Source: Rubidibacter lacunae KORDI 51-2 (lineage in GTDB: Bacteria > Cyanobacteriota > Cyanobacteriia > Cyanobacteriales > Rubidibacteraceae). From it: a DNA stretch of 54,603 bases. The stretch covers positions 1 through 54,603 of the forward strand of contig NZ_ASSJ01000053.1 of the NCBI RefSeq assembly GCF_000473895.1, given 5' to 3'. Numbering within the stretch: the first letter of the stretch is position 1; each line of letters opens with the position of its first letter. Both the position numbers and the translations under genes were made by a program. Positions 27,534 to 37,714 of the stretch are shown here, piece after piece. Under the pieces are notes generated by a model. The model saw only the letters and a program-made list of their open reading frames with translations, did not search any database and was not told the DNA's origin.

Positions 27534-28541
27534 CTAGGGTAAGGTTAGAGACCAGTCGGTCTGGGGTTGAGGCTGGCTGAGAAGGGCCATGCACTCCAGC
27601 GAGCGCAGTACGCGATCGCTGAGCAAAGCAAGGTTTACGGTCTCGCGCTCTAGCAGTTGGTCCATCTGGCGCAATTTGATCTCCATATCGCCTGAGAGGC
27701 TCGCAAATGTTGAATCGTCCTCGGGTTCGCCGGGACCTTGATGTCCGTCCCTACGTCCAGCGCTGGACCGGGTAAGTGAGTGAGGGGACAAGTCGGAAAC
27801 TTTAACGAAGTCAATCCAACCTAGCTCCCAATATCGGGCGATCGCGGAAGCAACTTGAGAAACTGGCCGACGATGGTGATATGCCAAGTCCCAAAAGGTA
27901 CGCCGACCGTCGAGCCAGGATTGCAGGTTGCGGAACGCTCGCTCCGAGAGGTTGCGATGCAGGTAATCAGGCCGAACGAGGACGAACGCGAGGCGCGGCG
28001 AATAGTTTTGAAGACCCAGTTCGCACCATTCTTGCCACGTAGCGGTCGATCGCCGCTTTAGGGATTTTAGGGAGATCGTCGGTAAGTTCTCAACGGGCAA
28101 ACCGGCAAGCGTTTCGCCAGGGAAGCTCCGAACCTGAATGCGGTCGGAAGCCAAACCCTTGCTAGTGGCATTCATCTCGCCAGCTTGCATGATGTCAAAA
28201 AGACATTCCTCTAGCGCCATGCGCACGAGGTATCGACTGCAGCGCGTCCGACCCGCATACTCGTCGAGGGCGGCGCGAGCCTTTTGCTCGTCTCCTGCCA
28301 CGCGCCGAGCGAGTTTAGTACGCTCTGCGGGATCGGCAACAGCCAGCTTGAGCTGACGCCGCCAGCGCTGCTGTGGATGGCTGCCGCCCATGGCCCACAC
28401 CAAGCGGCCGGTCGCAAAGTATAGGTGCCATGGGTGGCAGCTGCCGGCACAGAATTCGAGGCGGCCGCTAAAAGCGTCGCGGCTGCAGGCTAGCAGGCTG
28501 GCAAATGTGGCGCTCTTAAGATGACAGGGCTCCGAAATCAT
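27534..28541 (-). CDS. PATAN (DUF4388-type) domain protein without receiver
   Basis: A 335-residue protein. Residues about 1-60 match the N-terminal PATAN module of PatA/PixG-type cyanobacterial regulators (FSGRLEFCAGSCHPWHLYFA followed by TGRLVWAMGGSHPQQRWRR). A middle region with CLFDIMQAGEMN and a helical RNLQSWLDGRRTFWDLA stretch also fits that family. Known PatA-family proteins end in a phospho-acceptor receiver domain; here the chain instead ends in about 80 residues of Ser/Glu-rich sequence with no DD/D/K receiver motifs. It probably acts as a stand-alone protein-interaction module in phototaxis or differentiation-type signalling, which is inference. Start ATG 28541. Confidence 0.7.
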   Translation of the reverse strand: MISEPCHLKSATFASLLACSRDAFSGRLEFCAGSCHPWHLYFATGRLVWAMGGSHPQQRWRRQLKLAVADPAERTKLARRVAGDEQKARAALDEYAGRTRCSRYLVRMALEECLFDIMQAGEMNATSKGLASDRIQVRSFPGETLAGLPVENLPTISLKSLKRRSTATWQEWCELGLQNYSPRLAFVLVRPDYLHRNLSERAFRNLQSWLDGRRTFWDLAYHHRRPVSQVASAIARYWELGWIDFVKVSDLSPHSLTRSSAGRRDGHQGPGEPEDDSTFASLSGDMEIKLRQMDQLLERETVNLALLSDRVLRSLECMALLSQPQPQTDWSLTLP

Positions 28542-29065
28542 TACTGCCAGATCCGGGTGTAGACCACAATAAAATTTCTGAATAATACCATATCGAACTA
28601 CCTAAAACCGAGCATGGATAGCTGTCATTGAAGGTAACGCATAGGACTGCGTGGAGCAAATCCGACCGAGACAGACACTATTGCGGCAACCTTCAGAAGT
28701 TGTGGAGTTCGGACCAGTGTTGGGATTAGACGCGTACTTAAGTGTATCAAAAGTGCGCCGAAAATCCGTGATGGCGATCGTGTTCTAAATCAAAAAATAT
28801 CACATCATAAATATCCCATCATTATTGAGGGCGGTGGAAGCAATGCAGAGGAATGCGGGCAGATGTCCCGGTGGTGTTTTGAAGTGAAGTTCAGATGCTA
28901 GCGCGAGCTACAAGCGGTTAGGGCAGGCGATGGCTTTATGAAGGTGCCATACTTGTCGTCGTTGCAGTTCTCCTTAGGGAACGCCAGCAGTTGTTAAAGA
29001 CAGCGCAGCCAGAATTTCCGGGCAGTCGGCGTGTAAAGACGGATAGCGCAGTAGGACCGATCGCG
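28542..29065. other. Divergent spacer before radC
   Basis: About 520 bp, partly AT-rich (28780-28825), between two divergent genes. It should contain both promoters. No RNA gene or repeat is recognised. Confidence 0.5.
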
Positions 29066-29803
29066 ATGAGTTATAGTGTGCGGATTGCTGATTTGCCGAC
29101 TCACGAGCGCCCGCGCGAGCGCTTGCTGGACGTCGGTGCGGCAAATTTGGCAACGGCAGAGTTGCTGGCAATTTTGTTGGGAACGGGGCAGGGTCGGGGC
29201 AAGTTATCAGCCGTCGGGTTAGGGCAGTACGTCCTCAGCGAACTCAGCCGGCACCAGCGCGAACCATTAGACGTGCTTCGCGACGTAACGCCAGCGGAGC
29301 TGATGAGCATTCCGGGAATCGGACCGGCGAAGGCAACGACGATCCTGGCAGCAGTGGAATTGGGTAAGCGTTCGTTTCGCTCGCGCCTCGAGGTGCGAGC
29401 ACTTGTCGATAGCCCGCAAGCAGCGGCCTCGGCACTGAGTGCGGATTTGATGTGGCAGTCGCGCGAGCGTTTCGCCCTACTCCTGTTAGATGAAACCAAC
29501 CGGTTGCGGGGTACGCAGGTGCTGACCGTGGGCACGGATACGGCAACGCTTTCCAGCCCGCGCGATATTTTCCGCACGGCGATCGTGCAACGTGCCACGC
29601 GCACGATCGTGGCACACAACCACCCGACAGGCAATTTAGAGCCCAGCACCAATGACTTGTATTTAACCCGTCAGCTCTTGCAGGGCGCGCAATTACTCGA
29701 GTTGCCGTTGCTGGACCATCTCATTCTGGGCAACGGAGATTTCCGCAGCCTGCGCGAAACAACCGATCTCTGGCAGCAGTTTCCCCAAGGCGACATGGGA
29801 TAA
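29066..29803 (+). CDS. radC: RadC family JAB-domain protein
   Basis: A 245-residue protein from ATG 29066 (the frame is open upstream but not conserved). An N-terminal helix-hairpin-helix region ([20 protein letters not shown]) precedes a JAB/MPN domain with the metal-binding [14 protein letters not shown] motif. It was named for a supposed DNA-repair role that has since been doubted, and the true function is unknown. The length is typical. It has no operon partner. Confidence 0.94.
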   Translation: MSYSVRIADLPTHERPRERLLDVGAANLATAELLAILLGTGQGRGKLSAVGLGQYVLSELSRHQREPLDVLRDVTPAELMSIPGIGPAKATTILAAVELGKRSFRSRLEVRALVDSPQAAASALSADLMWQSRERFALLLLDETNRLRGTQVLTVGTDTATLSSPRDIFRTAIVQRATRTIVAHNHPTGNLEPSTNDLYLTRQLLQGAQLLELPLLDHLILGNGDFRSLRETTDLWQQFPQGDMG

Positions 29804-29902
29804 AGCGATCGCGCTTCCGACCTCCAACGGAGTTGCCGGACGTTCGCGCTACGGTGGTCGTGTTAACCATGCAAGTGCATAGTATCCCTAGACCAGCCCC
29901 CG

Positions 29903-30763
29903 TTATCGACCTCGCCAAATGGCATCAGCAACACGCGCTACATCTGTCATTGCTGCGACGTCGTGAACGCGCAGGATATCAACACCGCCAGCGATCGCGG
30001 CCGTGCAAGCCGCTGCTGTGCCCCACGCGCGGTCTTTCGGGTTTGGGTGGTTCAGGATCTTGCCAATGAAGCTCTTGCGCGAAACGCCGACAAGTACCGG
30101 TGCGCCCAACCCGCGTAGCTTCGGTATGCACCGCAGCAGTTCCAGATTCTGTTCGGCGGTTTTTGCGAAGCCAATGCCCGGATCGAAGATCAGGTGCTCG
30201 GGGGGAATCCCCGCTGCTATTGCTGCTGCCCGGCGAGCGCGAAGAAACTCGAGAATATCGCCGATGAGGTCTTCGTAGTCTGTTTGCGACTGCATCGTTG
30301 CCGGCGTTCCGCGCAAATGCATCAGCGCGATCGGGACGTGGAGTCGCGCTGCTACGGCAAGCATCTCGGTGTCATACGTTGCGCCGGACACATCATTGAT
30401 CAGATCGGCGCCAGCGGCAACGGCTGCTTCGGCGACAGCCGCCCGCGTGGTATCTACGGAAATCGGCACAGACGACATTGCCCTTATGGCTGCGACAATC
30501 GGGACGACGCGACGCAACTCCTCTTGAAGAGCAACTACCTCGGCACCAGGCCGAGTCGATTGTCCGCCCACATCGACCATGTCAACGCCAGCGGCAATTG
30601 TCTGACTGGCTTGCGCGATCGCCGCGTCAGAATTGAAAAACTCTCCGCCATCGCTGAAGCTATCGGGGGTGACGTTAAGCACGCCCATAATGTAGGTGCG
30701 GCTACCCCACGCAAACGGGCGATCGCGCAACACGAGCGGCGGCAAAGAGGTCATCGCGGCCAT
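29903..30763 (-). CDS. folP: Dihydropteroate synthase
   Basis: FolP condenses p-aminobenzoate with hydroxymethyl-dihydropterin diphosphate in folate synthesis and is the sulfonamide target. The TIM-barrel motifs are all present: MGVLNVTPDSFSDGG, VDVGGQSTRPGAEVV, LINDVSGATYD, IALMHLRGTPATMQ, LIFDPGIGFAKT and VGVSRKSFIGKIL. The 286-residue length is normal. It follows tpiA by 43 bp on the same strand, so the two are probably an operon. Confidence 0.97.
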   Translation of the reverse strand: MAAMTSLPPLVLRDRPFAWGSRTYIMGVLNVTPDSFSDGGEFFNSDAAIAQASQTIAAGVDMVDVGGQSTRPGAEVVALQEELRRVVPIVAAIRAMSSVPISVDTTRAAVAEAAVAAGADLINDVSGATYDTEMLAVAARLHVPIALMHLRGTPATMQSQTDYEDLIGDILEFLRARRAAAIAAGIPPEHLIFDPGIGFAKTAEQNLELLRCIPKLRGLGAPVLVGVSRKSFIGKILNHPNPKDRAWGTAAACTAAIAGGVDILRVHDVAAMTDVARVADAIWRGR

Positions 30764-30806
30764 CGACTGCAGCTATGCCACTGAATCAACGGACGGGATG
30801 TAACGA

Positions 30807-31535
30807 TCACGATTCGTAGTTGGCGATGCGGGCGAAGGATTCGGGCTTGAGACTGGCACCGCCGACGAGTGCCCCGTCGATTTGGGGTTGAGCCATAATC
30901 TCGTCGATATTCCCCGGTTTCACCGAACCGCCGTACTGAATCGGGACCTCGGGGTTGTCGAGTTGCTTGCGGATGATACCGATAACGCGATCGGCTTCGA
31001 TGGCATCGCAGGTGTCGCCAGTTCCAATCGCCCAAATCGGCTCGTAAGCAATCACGAGCCGCGTTTGGTCTACGTCTACTAAGTCGCGCAGAAGCTGCTC
31101 GACGATCACCGCTTCAGTTTCGTCCGCGTCGCGCTGTTGCTTGGTTTCGCCAACACAAAGAATCGGCGTTAGCCCGTGGCGTTGGGCGGCAAGCGTGCGG
31201 AGGTTAACAGTCTCATCCGTCTCGCCGAAGTATTGGCGGCGTTCGCTGTGACCGGTGATGACGTAACGCGTTCCGATTTCGGTTAGCATCTCGCCGGAGA
31301 TCTCACCCGTGTATGCTCCCGAATCTTCCCAATGGAGGTTCTGAGCGCCGAGGTGGATGCGAGAGCCGTGAAGGGCTTTCGACATCGCGACGAGCGAGGT
31401 AAAGGGAGCGCACAGAACGATCCCGCGCGCTTCAGGTGTGTTTTCCAACTGTGGCAAAAACGCTTGCAGGTACTCGCGCGAGTCTGCCTGCGTCTGGTGC
31501 ATTTTCCAATTTCCGGCGATGACAATCTTCCGCAC
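30807..31535 (-). CDS. tpiA: Triosephosphate isomerase
   Basis: TIM interconverts dihydroxyacetone phosphate and glyceraldehyde 3-phosphate. Lys11 is in IAGNWKMHQ, the catalytic His in [15 protein letters not shown] and the catalytic Glu in [13 protein letters not shown]; the phosphate-gripping loop YGGSVKPGN and [14 protein letters not shown] follow. 242 residues. The start is GTG 31535. It heads tpiA-folP. Confidence 0.97.
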   Translation of the reverse strand: MRKIVIAGNWKMHQTQADSREYLQAFLPQLENTPEARGIVLCAPFTSLVAMSKALHGSRIHLGAQNLHWEDSGAYTGEISGEMLTEIGTRYVITGHSERRQYFGETDETVNLRTLAAQRHGLTPILCVGETKQQRDADETEAVIVEQLLRDLVDVDQTRLVIAYEPIWAIGTGDTCDAIEADRVIGIIRKQLDNPEVPIQYGGSVKPGNIDEIMAQPQIDGALVGGASLKPESFARIANYES

Positions 31536-31778
31536 GTCCGACCCGTTTCACCTCATCAATCACGCTTGTGCCGGGTGCGTCGGTACCGGGTGCGCGACAC
31601 GAGCGCACTCAGCCAGTGCTTTCAGCTCCCGGCAAACAAAGTTTTAGTGTAAACGTCGATGTACCCCTTGGCAAGCGCTCCAAGAGGTGAAACCCCTGCA
31701 GCTGCGACACTCGCGCAATCGGGGATCTGCACTCGCAACCCCCTAGAAAAACAGCCCAGGCAAACATCACCGGTGATG

Positions 31779-32126
31779 CTATGTGGCGACGCGTTCGAGC
31801 AACTGCCAGCGTTCGTGGGCGGAGATCGCGTTTTGGACGCGATCGGATACCAATCGGCAATGGTTGTCTACCTGGAGCGGCAACTCTTCATTTTTGATTA
31901 CAAGATTCACTTGGACATTATCGGCAGTTGCCTTGGTGCGGTCGATCAGTGCTTCGACGGTGACCAACTTCGCAAACGAAACTTCGCCAGGCGTTTCGCG
32001 AGCCATCAAATAATCGCCGGTGTTGTAAATAACGTCAAAATGGCACCCCCGCAGCAACTCTCCCAGCGACGACTGCAGCTCCTCAAGAGAAATGGCGACG
32101 GCAAACGAGCAGGTATAGCGAGCCAT
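31779..32126 (-). CDS. Conserved cyanobacterial hypothetical protein
   Basis: A 115-residue soluble protein from the ATG at 32126 (the upstream part of the frame is not conserved). It begins MARYTCSFAVAISLEELQSS and contains CHFDVIYNTGDYLMARE and LIDRTKATADNVQVNLVIKN. I recall near-identical proteins in other cyanobacteria, but no function is known. An alternating alpha/beta pattern suggests a small ferredoxin-like or dodecin-like fold, which is only a guess. No operon partner within 200 bp on the same strand. Confidence 0.75.
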   Translation of the reverse strand: MARYTCSFAVAISLEELQSSLGELLRGCHFDVIYNTGDYLMARETPGEVSFAKLVTVEALIDRTKATADNVQVNLVIKNEELPLQVDNHCRLVSDRVQNAISAHERWQLLERVAT

Positions 32127-32431
32127 GGCAGCGGATGCGTGAAAGGTCAGCAAGGTATTCGATTCCATAATATCGAACCCGAACCCGCCTTGACTGCGTG
32201 GTAAAGGCTGTCAGACTGCAATAGCTCGGCTAGGCTGGTGAAGGTTGCAATGCGACAGCTGCGGGCGCTCATAGGAGCTTGACTGGGACCGGGCAGTTAG
32301 TGTTCCGCGCAGGAGCTATGGTATGAATCGACGCTGTCTTCCACACCAAGTAAAGCTCGCGCTGGCAGATTGCGATTTTGGCAACGCGAGGGGTTACAGG
32401 GTATTCTGGCGGCTCGGAGAGGGTAATTCGG

Positions 32432-33091
32432 ATGGAGACAGGCGATCGACGCGGCACGTTCATTGTCTTTGAGGGCACTGAAGGGGGCGGCAAGTCCACC
32501 CAGCTGCAGCTCGCTCGCGACTGGCTGGAGCGATCGCGCCTGCTGGATAATTCGGATATCGTCGTCACGCGCGAGCCAGGCGGAACGGCACTCGGACGGG
32601 CATTGCGCCAATTGATTTTGACCGATGGCGACACGGCACCACACGATCGCGCCGAGTTGCTATTGTACGCAGCCGATCGCGCCCAGCACGTTGCCACGGC
32701 GATCTTACCGGCACTCGAACGCGGGGCGACAGTACTCTGCGATCGTTTTACGGGGTCGACGATTGCCTACCAAGGCTACGGTCGCGGCCTCGACCTCGAT
32801 ACGATCGATACCCTCAATCGCATTGCAACCGTCGGGCTGAGAGCAGATCTGACGTTGTGGCTCGACGTAAGTTTAGAGGTGGGACGGGAACGCGCGCGTG
32901 CGCGGAGCAGCCCCGATCGAATGGAGCGCAACCAGCAAGATTTTTATGCGCGCGTACGTCAAGGTTACGCGCATTTTGCTGCGACCGATCCCGAGCGCGT
33001 GGTTCGCGTGGATGCAAACGGCGGGATTGATGACGTACACGCTAGAATCCGTGCCATCCTAAGCGATCGCCTGGCGCGCAGGCCGCTCTAA
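32432..33091 (+). CDS. tmk: dTMP kinase
   Basis: Phosphorylates dTMP to dTDP with ATP. The P-loop FEGTEGGGKST is close to the N terminus, then VVTREPGGTALG, the DRFTGSTIAYQGYGRGLD nucleotide-binding stretch and an Arg-rich lid (RARARSSPDRME). 219 residues from the ATG at 32432 (upstream in-frame extension not conserved). It stands between a minus-strand gene and glgC. Confidence 0.95.
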   Translation: METGDRRGTFIVFEGTEGGGKSTQLQLARDWLERSRLLDNSDIVVTREPGGTALGRALRQLILTDGDTAPHDRAELLLYAADRAQHVATAILPALERGATVLCDRFTGSTIAYQGYGRGLDLDTIDTLNRIATVGLRADLTLWLDVSLEVGRERARARSSPDRMERNQQDFYARVRQGYAHFAATDPERVVRVDANGGIDDVHARIRAILSDRLARRPL

Positions 33092-33277
33092 AGATCTATC
33101 GCAGAGGGAAACCGTGTGGCAAACGCGACCGAGTGGACGACCGCCAGGATCGCACGGCACTGGCGGCGGCGATCGCGACGGCACTCGAGCAGGATTTTAG
33201 GTGCTGGTCTCTTTCCACGACTACCACTCGGGCATACACTGGTCGTGATGAAGTCGAGGCAGTGAGAGGCACAGCCA

Positions 33278-34570
33278 GTGAAACGAGTACTGGGAATCAT
33301 ACTTGGAGGTGGAGCGGGCACGCGCCTGTATCCCCTGACGAAGTTGCGCGCCAAGCCTGCCGTCCCGCTCGCAGGTAAGTATCGCTTGATCGATATTCCG
33401 ATCAGTAACTGCATCAATTCTGACATCCACAAAATCTACGTTCTCACGCAATACAACTCGGCATCTCTCAATCGCCACATTAGCCGCGCTTACAACAACT
33501 TCTCGCCCTTTTCCGATAGCTTTGTCGAGGTTCTAGCCGCCCAGCAAACCCGCGAAAGCCCCAGTTGGTTTCAGGGAACAGCGGACGCCGTGCGCCAATA
33601 TCTCTGGCTGATCGAGGAATGGGATGTCGACGAATACATCATCCTCTCCGGCGATCACCTATACCGCATGGATTACGCGCACTTCATCCGCCATCACCGC
33701 CAGACAGGTGCAGACATTACCCTGTCGGTCGTTCCGGTAGATGAGCGCCGCGCGTCAAGCTTTGGATTGATGAAAATCGACAACTCCGGTAGCATCGTCG
33801 ATTTCAGCGAGAAGCCTAAAGGCGACGCCCTTCGGCAAATGCGCGTCGATACAGCATTGCTCGGACTCGATCCCGACGAAGCGCAGAAAAGCCCTTACAT
33901 TGCCTCAATGGGCATCTACGTTTTTAAGAAAGAAGTGCTGGCTTCGCTGCTGCGGGACAATTCGGAGCAAACGGACTTCGGGAAGGAAATCATTCCTCAG
34001 GCAGCAGCGAACTTCAACGTGCAAGCGTACCTTTTCAAGGGGTACTGGGAAGACATCGGTACGATCGAATCGTTCTACCGCGCCAACATCGGGTTGACCC
34101 AGCAACCGATGCCACCCTTCAGCTTCTACGACAAAGACGCGCCAATCTATACGCGATCGCGCTTCCTGCCGCCGACGAAGCTGCTTAACTGCCAGGTGAC
34201 GGAGTCCATCATTGGCGAGGGCTGCATTCTGAAGGACTGCCAGATCAGCCACTCGGTCTTGGGCGTGCGCTCGCGGGTTGAGTCGGGGTGCTCGATCGAA
34301 GATACTTTGCTCATGGGCAACGACTTCTACGAGACCTCTGGCGAGCGCGATTCGAGCGCGCAAGCTGGTACGATTCCGGTCGGGATCGGGCAGAACACCA
34401 CCATCCGCCGTGCAATCGTCGATAAGAACGCTCGCATCGGCCGCGATGTGCTGATCGTGAATAAGGATCGTATTGAAGAATCCGCTCGCGAGGATGAAGG
34501 ATTCTACATCCGTAGCGGTATCGTTACGATTCTGAAGAACGCTGTCATTGCCGACGGTACGACGATCTAG
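33278..34570 (+). CDS. glgC: Glucose-1-phosphate adenylyltransferase
   Basis: Makes ADP-glucose for glycogen; in cyanobacteria it is activated by 3-phosphoglycerate and inhibited by phosphate. The 430-residue protein starts at GTG 33278. Key stretches: [20 protein letters not shown] at the N terminus, [35 protein letters not shown] and [13 protein letters not shown] in the nucleotidyltransferase domain, then a C-terminal left-handed beta-helix ending in [16 protein letters not shown]. The allosteric lysine near the C terminus (NKDRIEES) is present. A strong terminator follows. Confidence 0.97.
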   Translation: MKRVLGIILGGGAGTRLYPLTKLRAKPAVPLAGKYRLIDIPISNCINSDIHKIYVLTQYNSASLNRHISRAYNNFSPFSDSFVEVLAAQQTRESPSWFQGTADAVRQYLWLIEEWDVDEYIILSGDHLYRMDYAHFIRHHRQTGADITLSVVPVDERRASSFGLMKIDNSGSIVDFSEKPKGDALRQMRVDTALLGLDPDEAQKSPYIASMGIYVFKKEVLASLLRDNSEQTDFGKEIIPQAAANFNVQAYLFKGYWEDIGTIESFYRANIGLTQQPMPPFSFYDKDAPIYTRSRFLPPTKLLNCQVTESIIGEGCILKDCQISHSVLGVRSRVESGCSIEDTLLMGNDFYETSGERDSSAQAGTIPVGIGQNTTIRRAIVDKNARIGRDVLIVNKDRIEESAREDEGFYIRSGIVTILKNAVIADGTTI

Positions 34571-34665
34571 TCAATCTAAAGGCTAGGCATTCTAATGCCT
34601 CGCGCCCTTCTAGCGCGATTGCTATTGGCTAAAACATGATGGAGGCGAACACTTCCATCTCGATA

Positions 34666-34687
34666 GGGGCGATCGCGCCCCTTTTTT
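34666..34687 (+). terminator. Rho-independent terminator after glgC
   Basis: GGGGCG (34666-34671), loop ATCG, CGCCCC (34676-34681) and six T (34682-34687). The stem-loop contains the HIP1 octamer. It lies about 95 bp after the glgC stop codon. Confidence 0.85.
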
Positions 34688-34797
34688 GTTGCCTGGGACT
34701 TTGTTAGTCGTAACCGTCCGAGGATGGCTAATCGAGATTGCAATCGTGTCTGCAATCGATCGTGCCTACAATATGGTGCGACGCTCTGCCTGCCGCG

Positions 34798-35716
34798 ATG
34801 ACGCTCGCGATCGCCTACCATCCAGACTACGTGGCACCGCTGCCGGATGCCCACCGCTTCCCGATGCCGAAGTTCTCGCTGCCATGTGAGTTCCTGCTTG
34901 CTGAGGGTATCGCTCGCTTGCAAGATGTTCGCGCCCCGGAACCGCCCCCACGCGCGTGGCTGGAACTCGTGCATACACAGGCTTACATCGATGCTTACTG
35001 CGAAGGCACCCTCGACGCGCGATCGCTGCAGCGTATCGGCCTGCCCTGGAGCCCGAACTTGGTCAAGCGCACTTGCACGGCGATTGGCGGAACGATCTTA
35101 ACGGCGAAACTCGCACTCAGACAGGGCATTGCCTGTAACTCGGCTGGCGGCACGCATCATGCGTTTCCGAGTTACGGCTCGGGATTCTGCATCTTCAACG
35201 ACATTGCCGTGGCTGCGCGCGTCGTGCAGACGCTGGGACTGGCACGGCAGATCCTGATTGTCGACCTCGACGTGCATCAAGGCGACGGCTCTGCATACAT
35301 TTTTCGCGACGATCCCAGCGTGTTCGCGTTCTCGATGCATTGCGAGAACAACTTCCCGGCGCACAAGCAACCCGGCGACTTGGACGTGCCGCTTCCCCTG
35401 CGGTCTCAACGACGATGGCTATCTACAATTCTTGGCGCAGCATTTACCCGACCTGCTCGATCGCGTCCCTCCCGACCTAGTTTTTTACGATGCCGGCATC
35501 GATACGCATGTTGGCGATCGCCTGGGCAAACTAGCCTTAACAGATAGCGGACTCTACCGTCGCGAGCGGTTGGTTTTGAGTACCTGCGCGGCCGCAGGCT
35601 AACCGGTTGCCTGCGTCATTGGCGGTGGGTACGATCGCGATCTGAAGGCACTGGTAAGGCGTCACCCACAACTCCACCGTGATGCGTTCGATGTTATCCG
35701 CAAGTATCGACTTTAG
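34798..35716 (+). pseudogene. Histone-deacetylase-family gene, frameshifted and with in-frame stop
   Basis: From ATG 34798 the frame encodes a class-II-type deacetylase/acetoin utilisation (arginase-deacetylase fold) protein, with SAGGTHHAFPSYGSGFCIFN, then the metal-binding LIVDLDVHQGDGSAY. Near 35400 the homology leaves this frame: the text DVPLP is followed in the next frame by GLNDDGYLQFLAQHLPDLLD, DLVFYDAGIDTHVGDRLGKL. That frame hits TAA at 35600-35602, exactly where a Tyr is expected, and then continues in frame with PVACVIGGGYDRDLKALVRR to a TAG at 35714-35716. So one extra base (or two lost) plus one nonsense change separate it from a full-length gene of about 305 codons. The active-site pieces before the breaks are intact. 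Confidence 0.88.
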
Positions 35717-35886
35717 CGTTGTTTTTTAGCTTGAGGTCTTGCTTCATCAGTGCGCACTACTGGGCAGCAAAGCTAGTTGTTTTCGCGCAGCACGCTTGCC
35801 TCGAACTGCAGCCTAGCGATGCAGAAATACCTCTCCGAGGCTTGATAAGCTTGAGTTGCGCGCATTTGCCACGAGGAAGAACCGCC

Positions 35887-37029
35887 GTGCTGCTCTCCAA
35901 GGGCTTCGAAATCGAAATCTATACCGGTACGCCTGCTGGCGAGATCGTCGGGCTCTCCGATCGCATCGTCGCCGGCCTCCCGGGCTTTGTTCGCGAGCCG
36001 GATAGCCGCAATGTCGAATACACGACTGCCCCGCTTTACGACTACGATCGCCTGCTGTGTGCCTTAGTGCGCCCGCGCATGCATCTGCGCTCTTATTTGC
36101 AGCACCTCGGCAACTACACGCTGGTACCCGGCAGTACCTTGTCCCTCGGCAGCAGCGATCGCTTCTATCGCTCCGACCCCAGCAATCCTTACCACGAATA
36201 TATCGAACGCACGTACGGCACCCGCGTCGTGACCGCGAGCGTGCACATGAATATTGGCGTTGCCGATCCCGAGCAGTTGATGCGTGCCTACCGGCTCGCG
36301 CGCGTGGAAGCTCCCTTATACTTAGCACTGAGCGCGTCGTCGCCTTTCCTAGACGGTCGAGCTACCGGCTATCACTCCACTCGCTGGGGTCTGTTTCCCC
36401 AAACCCCCGCCCGCGTGCCGCTGTTTGTCAGCCACCAACATTACATCGACTGGACCGAGGAGCAACTGGTCCTCGGCACCATGCAAAACGTGCGCCATCT
36501 GTGGCTGTCGGCGCGCCCGAACGGCGACTGCCGTCCTTACAAACTCAACCGTTTGGAACTGCGCATTTGCGACTTAGTTGTCGATCCGATTGCGCTGCTG
36601 GCGATCGCGGCATTACTCGAAGCTCGCGTCGTTCAACTGCTCGGCGAGCCCGATTTAGATCCCCTGACGGCGAGCAAATTCGACGCCGATGCAATCCTCG
36701 ACCTTATTGCCGCGAACGAACAGGCAGTCGCCCGTGACAGCCTCGATGCCGATCTCCAGCACTGGCAGGACGGTCGCTACCTCAGCGCTCGCGACTGGAT
36801 TGCCGAGCTGTATCCGCAGGCCGCCGAAATCGCTCGCCAAGGCGGTTACCTGTGTTTTCTGTCTCCCCTGAAGAAACTTCTGCGCGAGGGGAACGCTGCC
36901 CAACGGTGGCTGCACCAATACGCCAGTGGTAGCGCGCCGCAAGCAATTGTCGCCGGCGCTATCCGCAATGCCGAGCAACACGAGCGGGAATTGGAAAGCA
37001 AGCTCTGTCCGCAGCTAATGGCTGCCTAG
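35887..37029 (+). CDS. gshA: Glutamate--cysteine ligase, cyanobacterial type
   Basis: First step of glutathione synthesis (Glu + Cys + ATP). The sequence matches the cyanobacterial gshA family throughout: LLSKGFEIEIYTGTPAGEIV, FVREPDSRNVEYTTAPL, YTLVPGSTLSLGSSDRFYRS, GTRVVTASVHMNIG, GYHSTRWGLFPQTPARVPLF and YKLNRLELRICDLV. The start is GTG 35887, decided by GAGGAAGAAC 5-14 bp upstream and by family alignment; the open frame to 35719 is not conserved. 380 residues, normal for the family. It lies 171 bp after the broken deacetylase gene. Confidence 0.95.
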   Translation: MLLSKGFEIEIYTGTPAGEIVGLSDRIVAGLPGFVREPDSRNVEYTTAPLYDYDRLLCALVRPRMHLRSYLQHLGNYTLVPGSTLSLGSSDRFYRSDPSNPYHEYIERTYGTRVVTASVHMNIGVADPEQLMRAYRLARVEAPLYLALSASSPFLDGRATGYHSTRWGLFPQTPARVPLFVSHQHYIDWTEEQLVLGTMQNVRHLWLSARPNGDCRPYKLNRLELRICDLVVDPIALLAIAALLEARVVQLLGEPDLDPLTASKFDADAILDLIAANEQAVARDSLDADLQHWQDGRYLSARDWIAELYPQAAEIARQGGYLCFLSPLKKLLREGNAAQRWLHQYASGSAPQAIVAGAIRNAEQHERELESKLCPQLMAA

Positions 37030-37216
37030 CGCAATCGCCTGAGTTAAATTCGGACAAATTTGGATCTGGTTTCCACAACCCGAAATCCAGTTGCGGAACC
37101 TCGGCGGCGGAATCTCGGTCCTCCAAAACGTGTGTGACAGTTAGGCGTGTGGCAACTGAGGTTGCCGCAAGACCAAATGGGTGGCGGTGATCGCTAGACT
37201 GGGGAACGTCCCGTCA

Positions 37217-37714
37217 ATGCGCGCTTTCGTGCCTAGAGTCGTCCTCGTTCATCCGCAGATTCCCCCCAATACGGGCAACGTCGCTCGCACCTGTGCGGCG
37301 ATGCGTACGGAACTGCACCTCGTCAGTCCGCTTGGCTTCGAACTCAGCGATCGGTATCTTAAACGTGCTGGGCTGGATTACTGGCCCTTCGTAGAACTGT
37401 ACTGTCACGACAACTGGGAAGCATTCCTGGCTGTCAGTCGAGTGCATGGCGGTCGGCTCATTGGCTTCAGCACCTCGGGTCGGCACTTATACACTCACAT
37501 CGCGTTTCGCGACGATGACTGGCTGCTCTTCGGGAGCGAAAGTTCGGGTTTGCCCGCCCGCACGCTTGCTATATGCGATGCCACTGCTTATATCGCCATG
37601 GCCGAGCCAGGCGTCCGCAGCCTCAATCTCTCGGTCAGCGCTGCTGTTGGCTTGCTAGAAGCACGGCGGCAGCTCGGGCATCTCGACGCGCGACCGCCAG
37701 CGGATAACGATTAA
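37217..37714 (+). CDS. trmL: tRNA (cytidine(34)-2'-O)-methyltransferase
   Basis: SPOUT-class methyltransferase that 2'-O-methylates the wobble base of certain leucine tRNAs. Motifs: VVLVHPQIPPNTGNVARTCA, LLFGSESSGLPA and MAEPGVRSLNLSVSAAVGL, which form the SAM-binding knot. 165 residues from ATG 37217; the upstream frame is not conserved. Expected to be a cytosolic dimer. Confidence 0.95.
   Translation: MRAFVPRVVLVHPQIPPNTGNVARTCAAMRTELHLVSPLGFELSDRYLKRAGLDYWPFVELYCHDNWEAFLAVSRVHGGRLIGFSTSGRHLYTHIAFRDDDWLLFGSESSGLPARTLAICDATAYIAMAEPGVRSLNLSVSAAVGLLEARRQLGHLDARPPADND

Noticed and set aside
35719-35886. Upstream extension of gshA to a 436-residue protein
   Set aside because: The extension has no family similarity, and a good ribosome binding site precedes GTG 35887.
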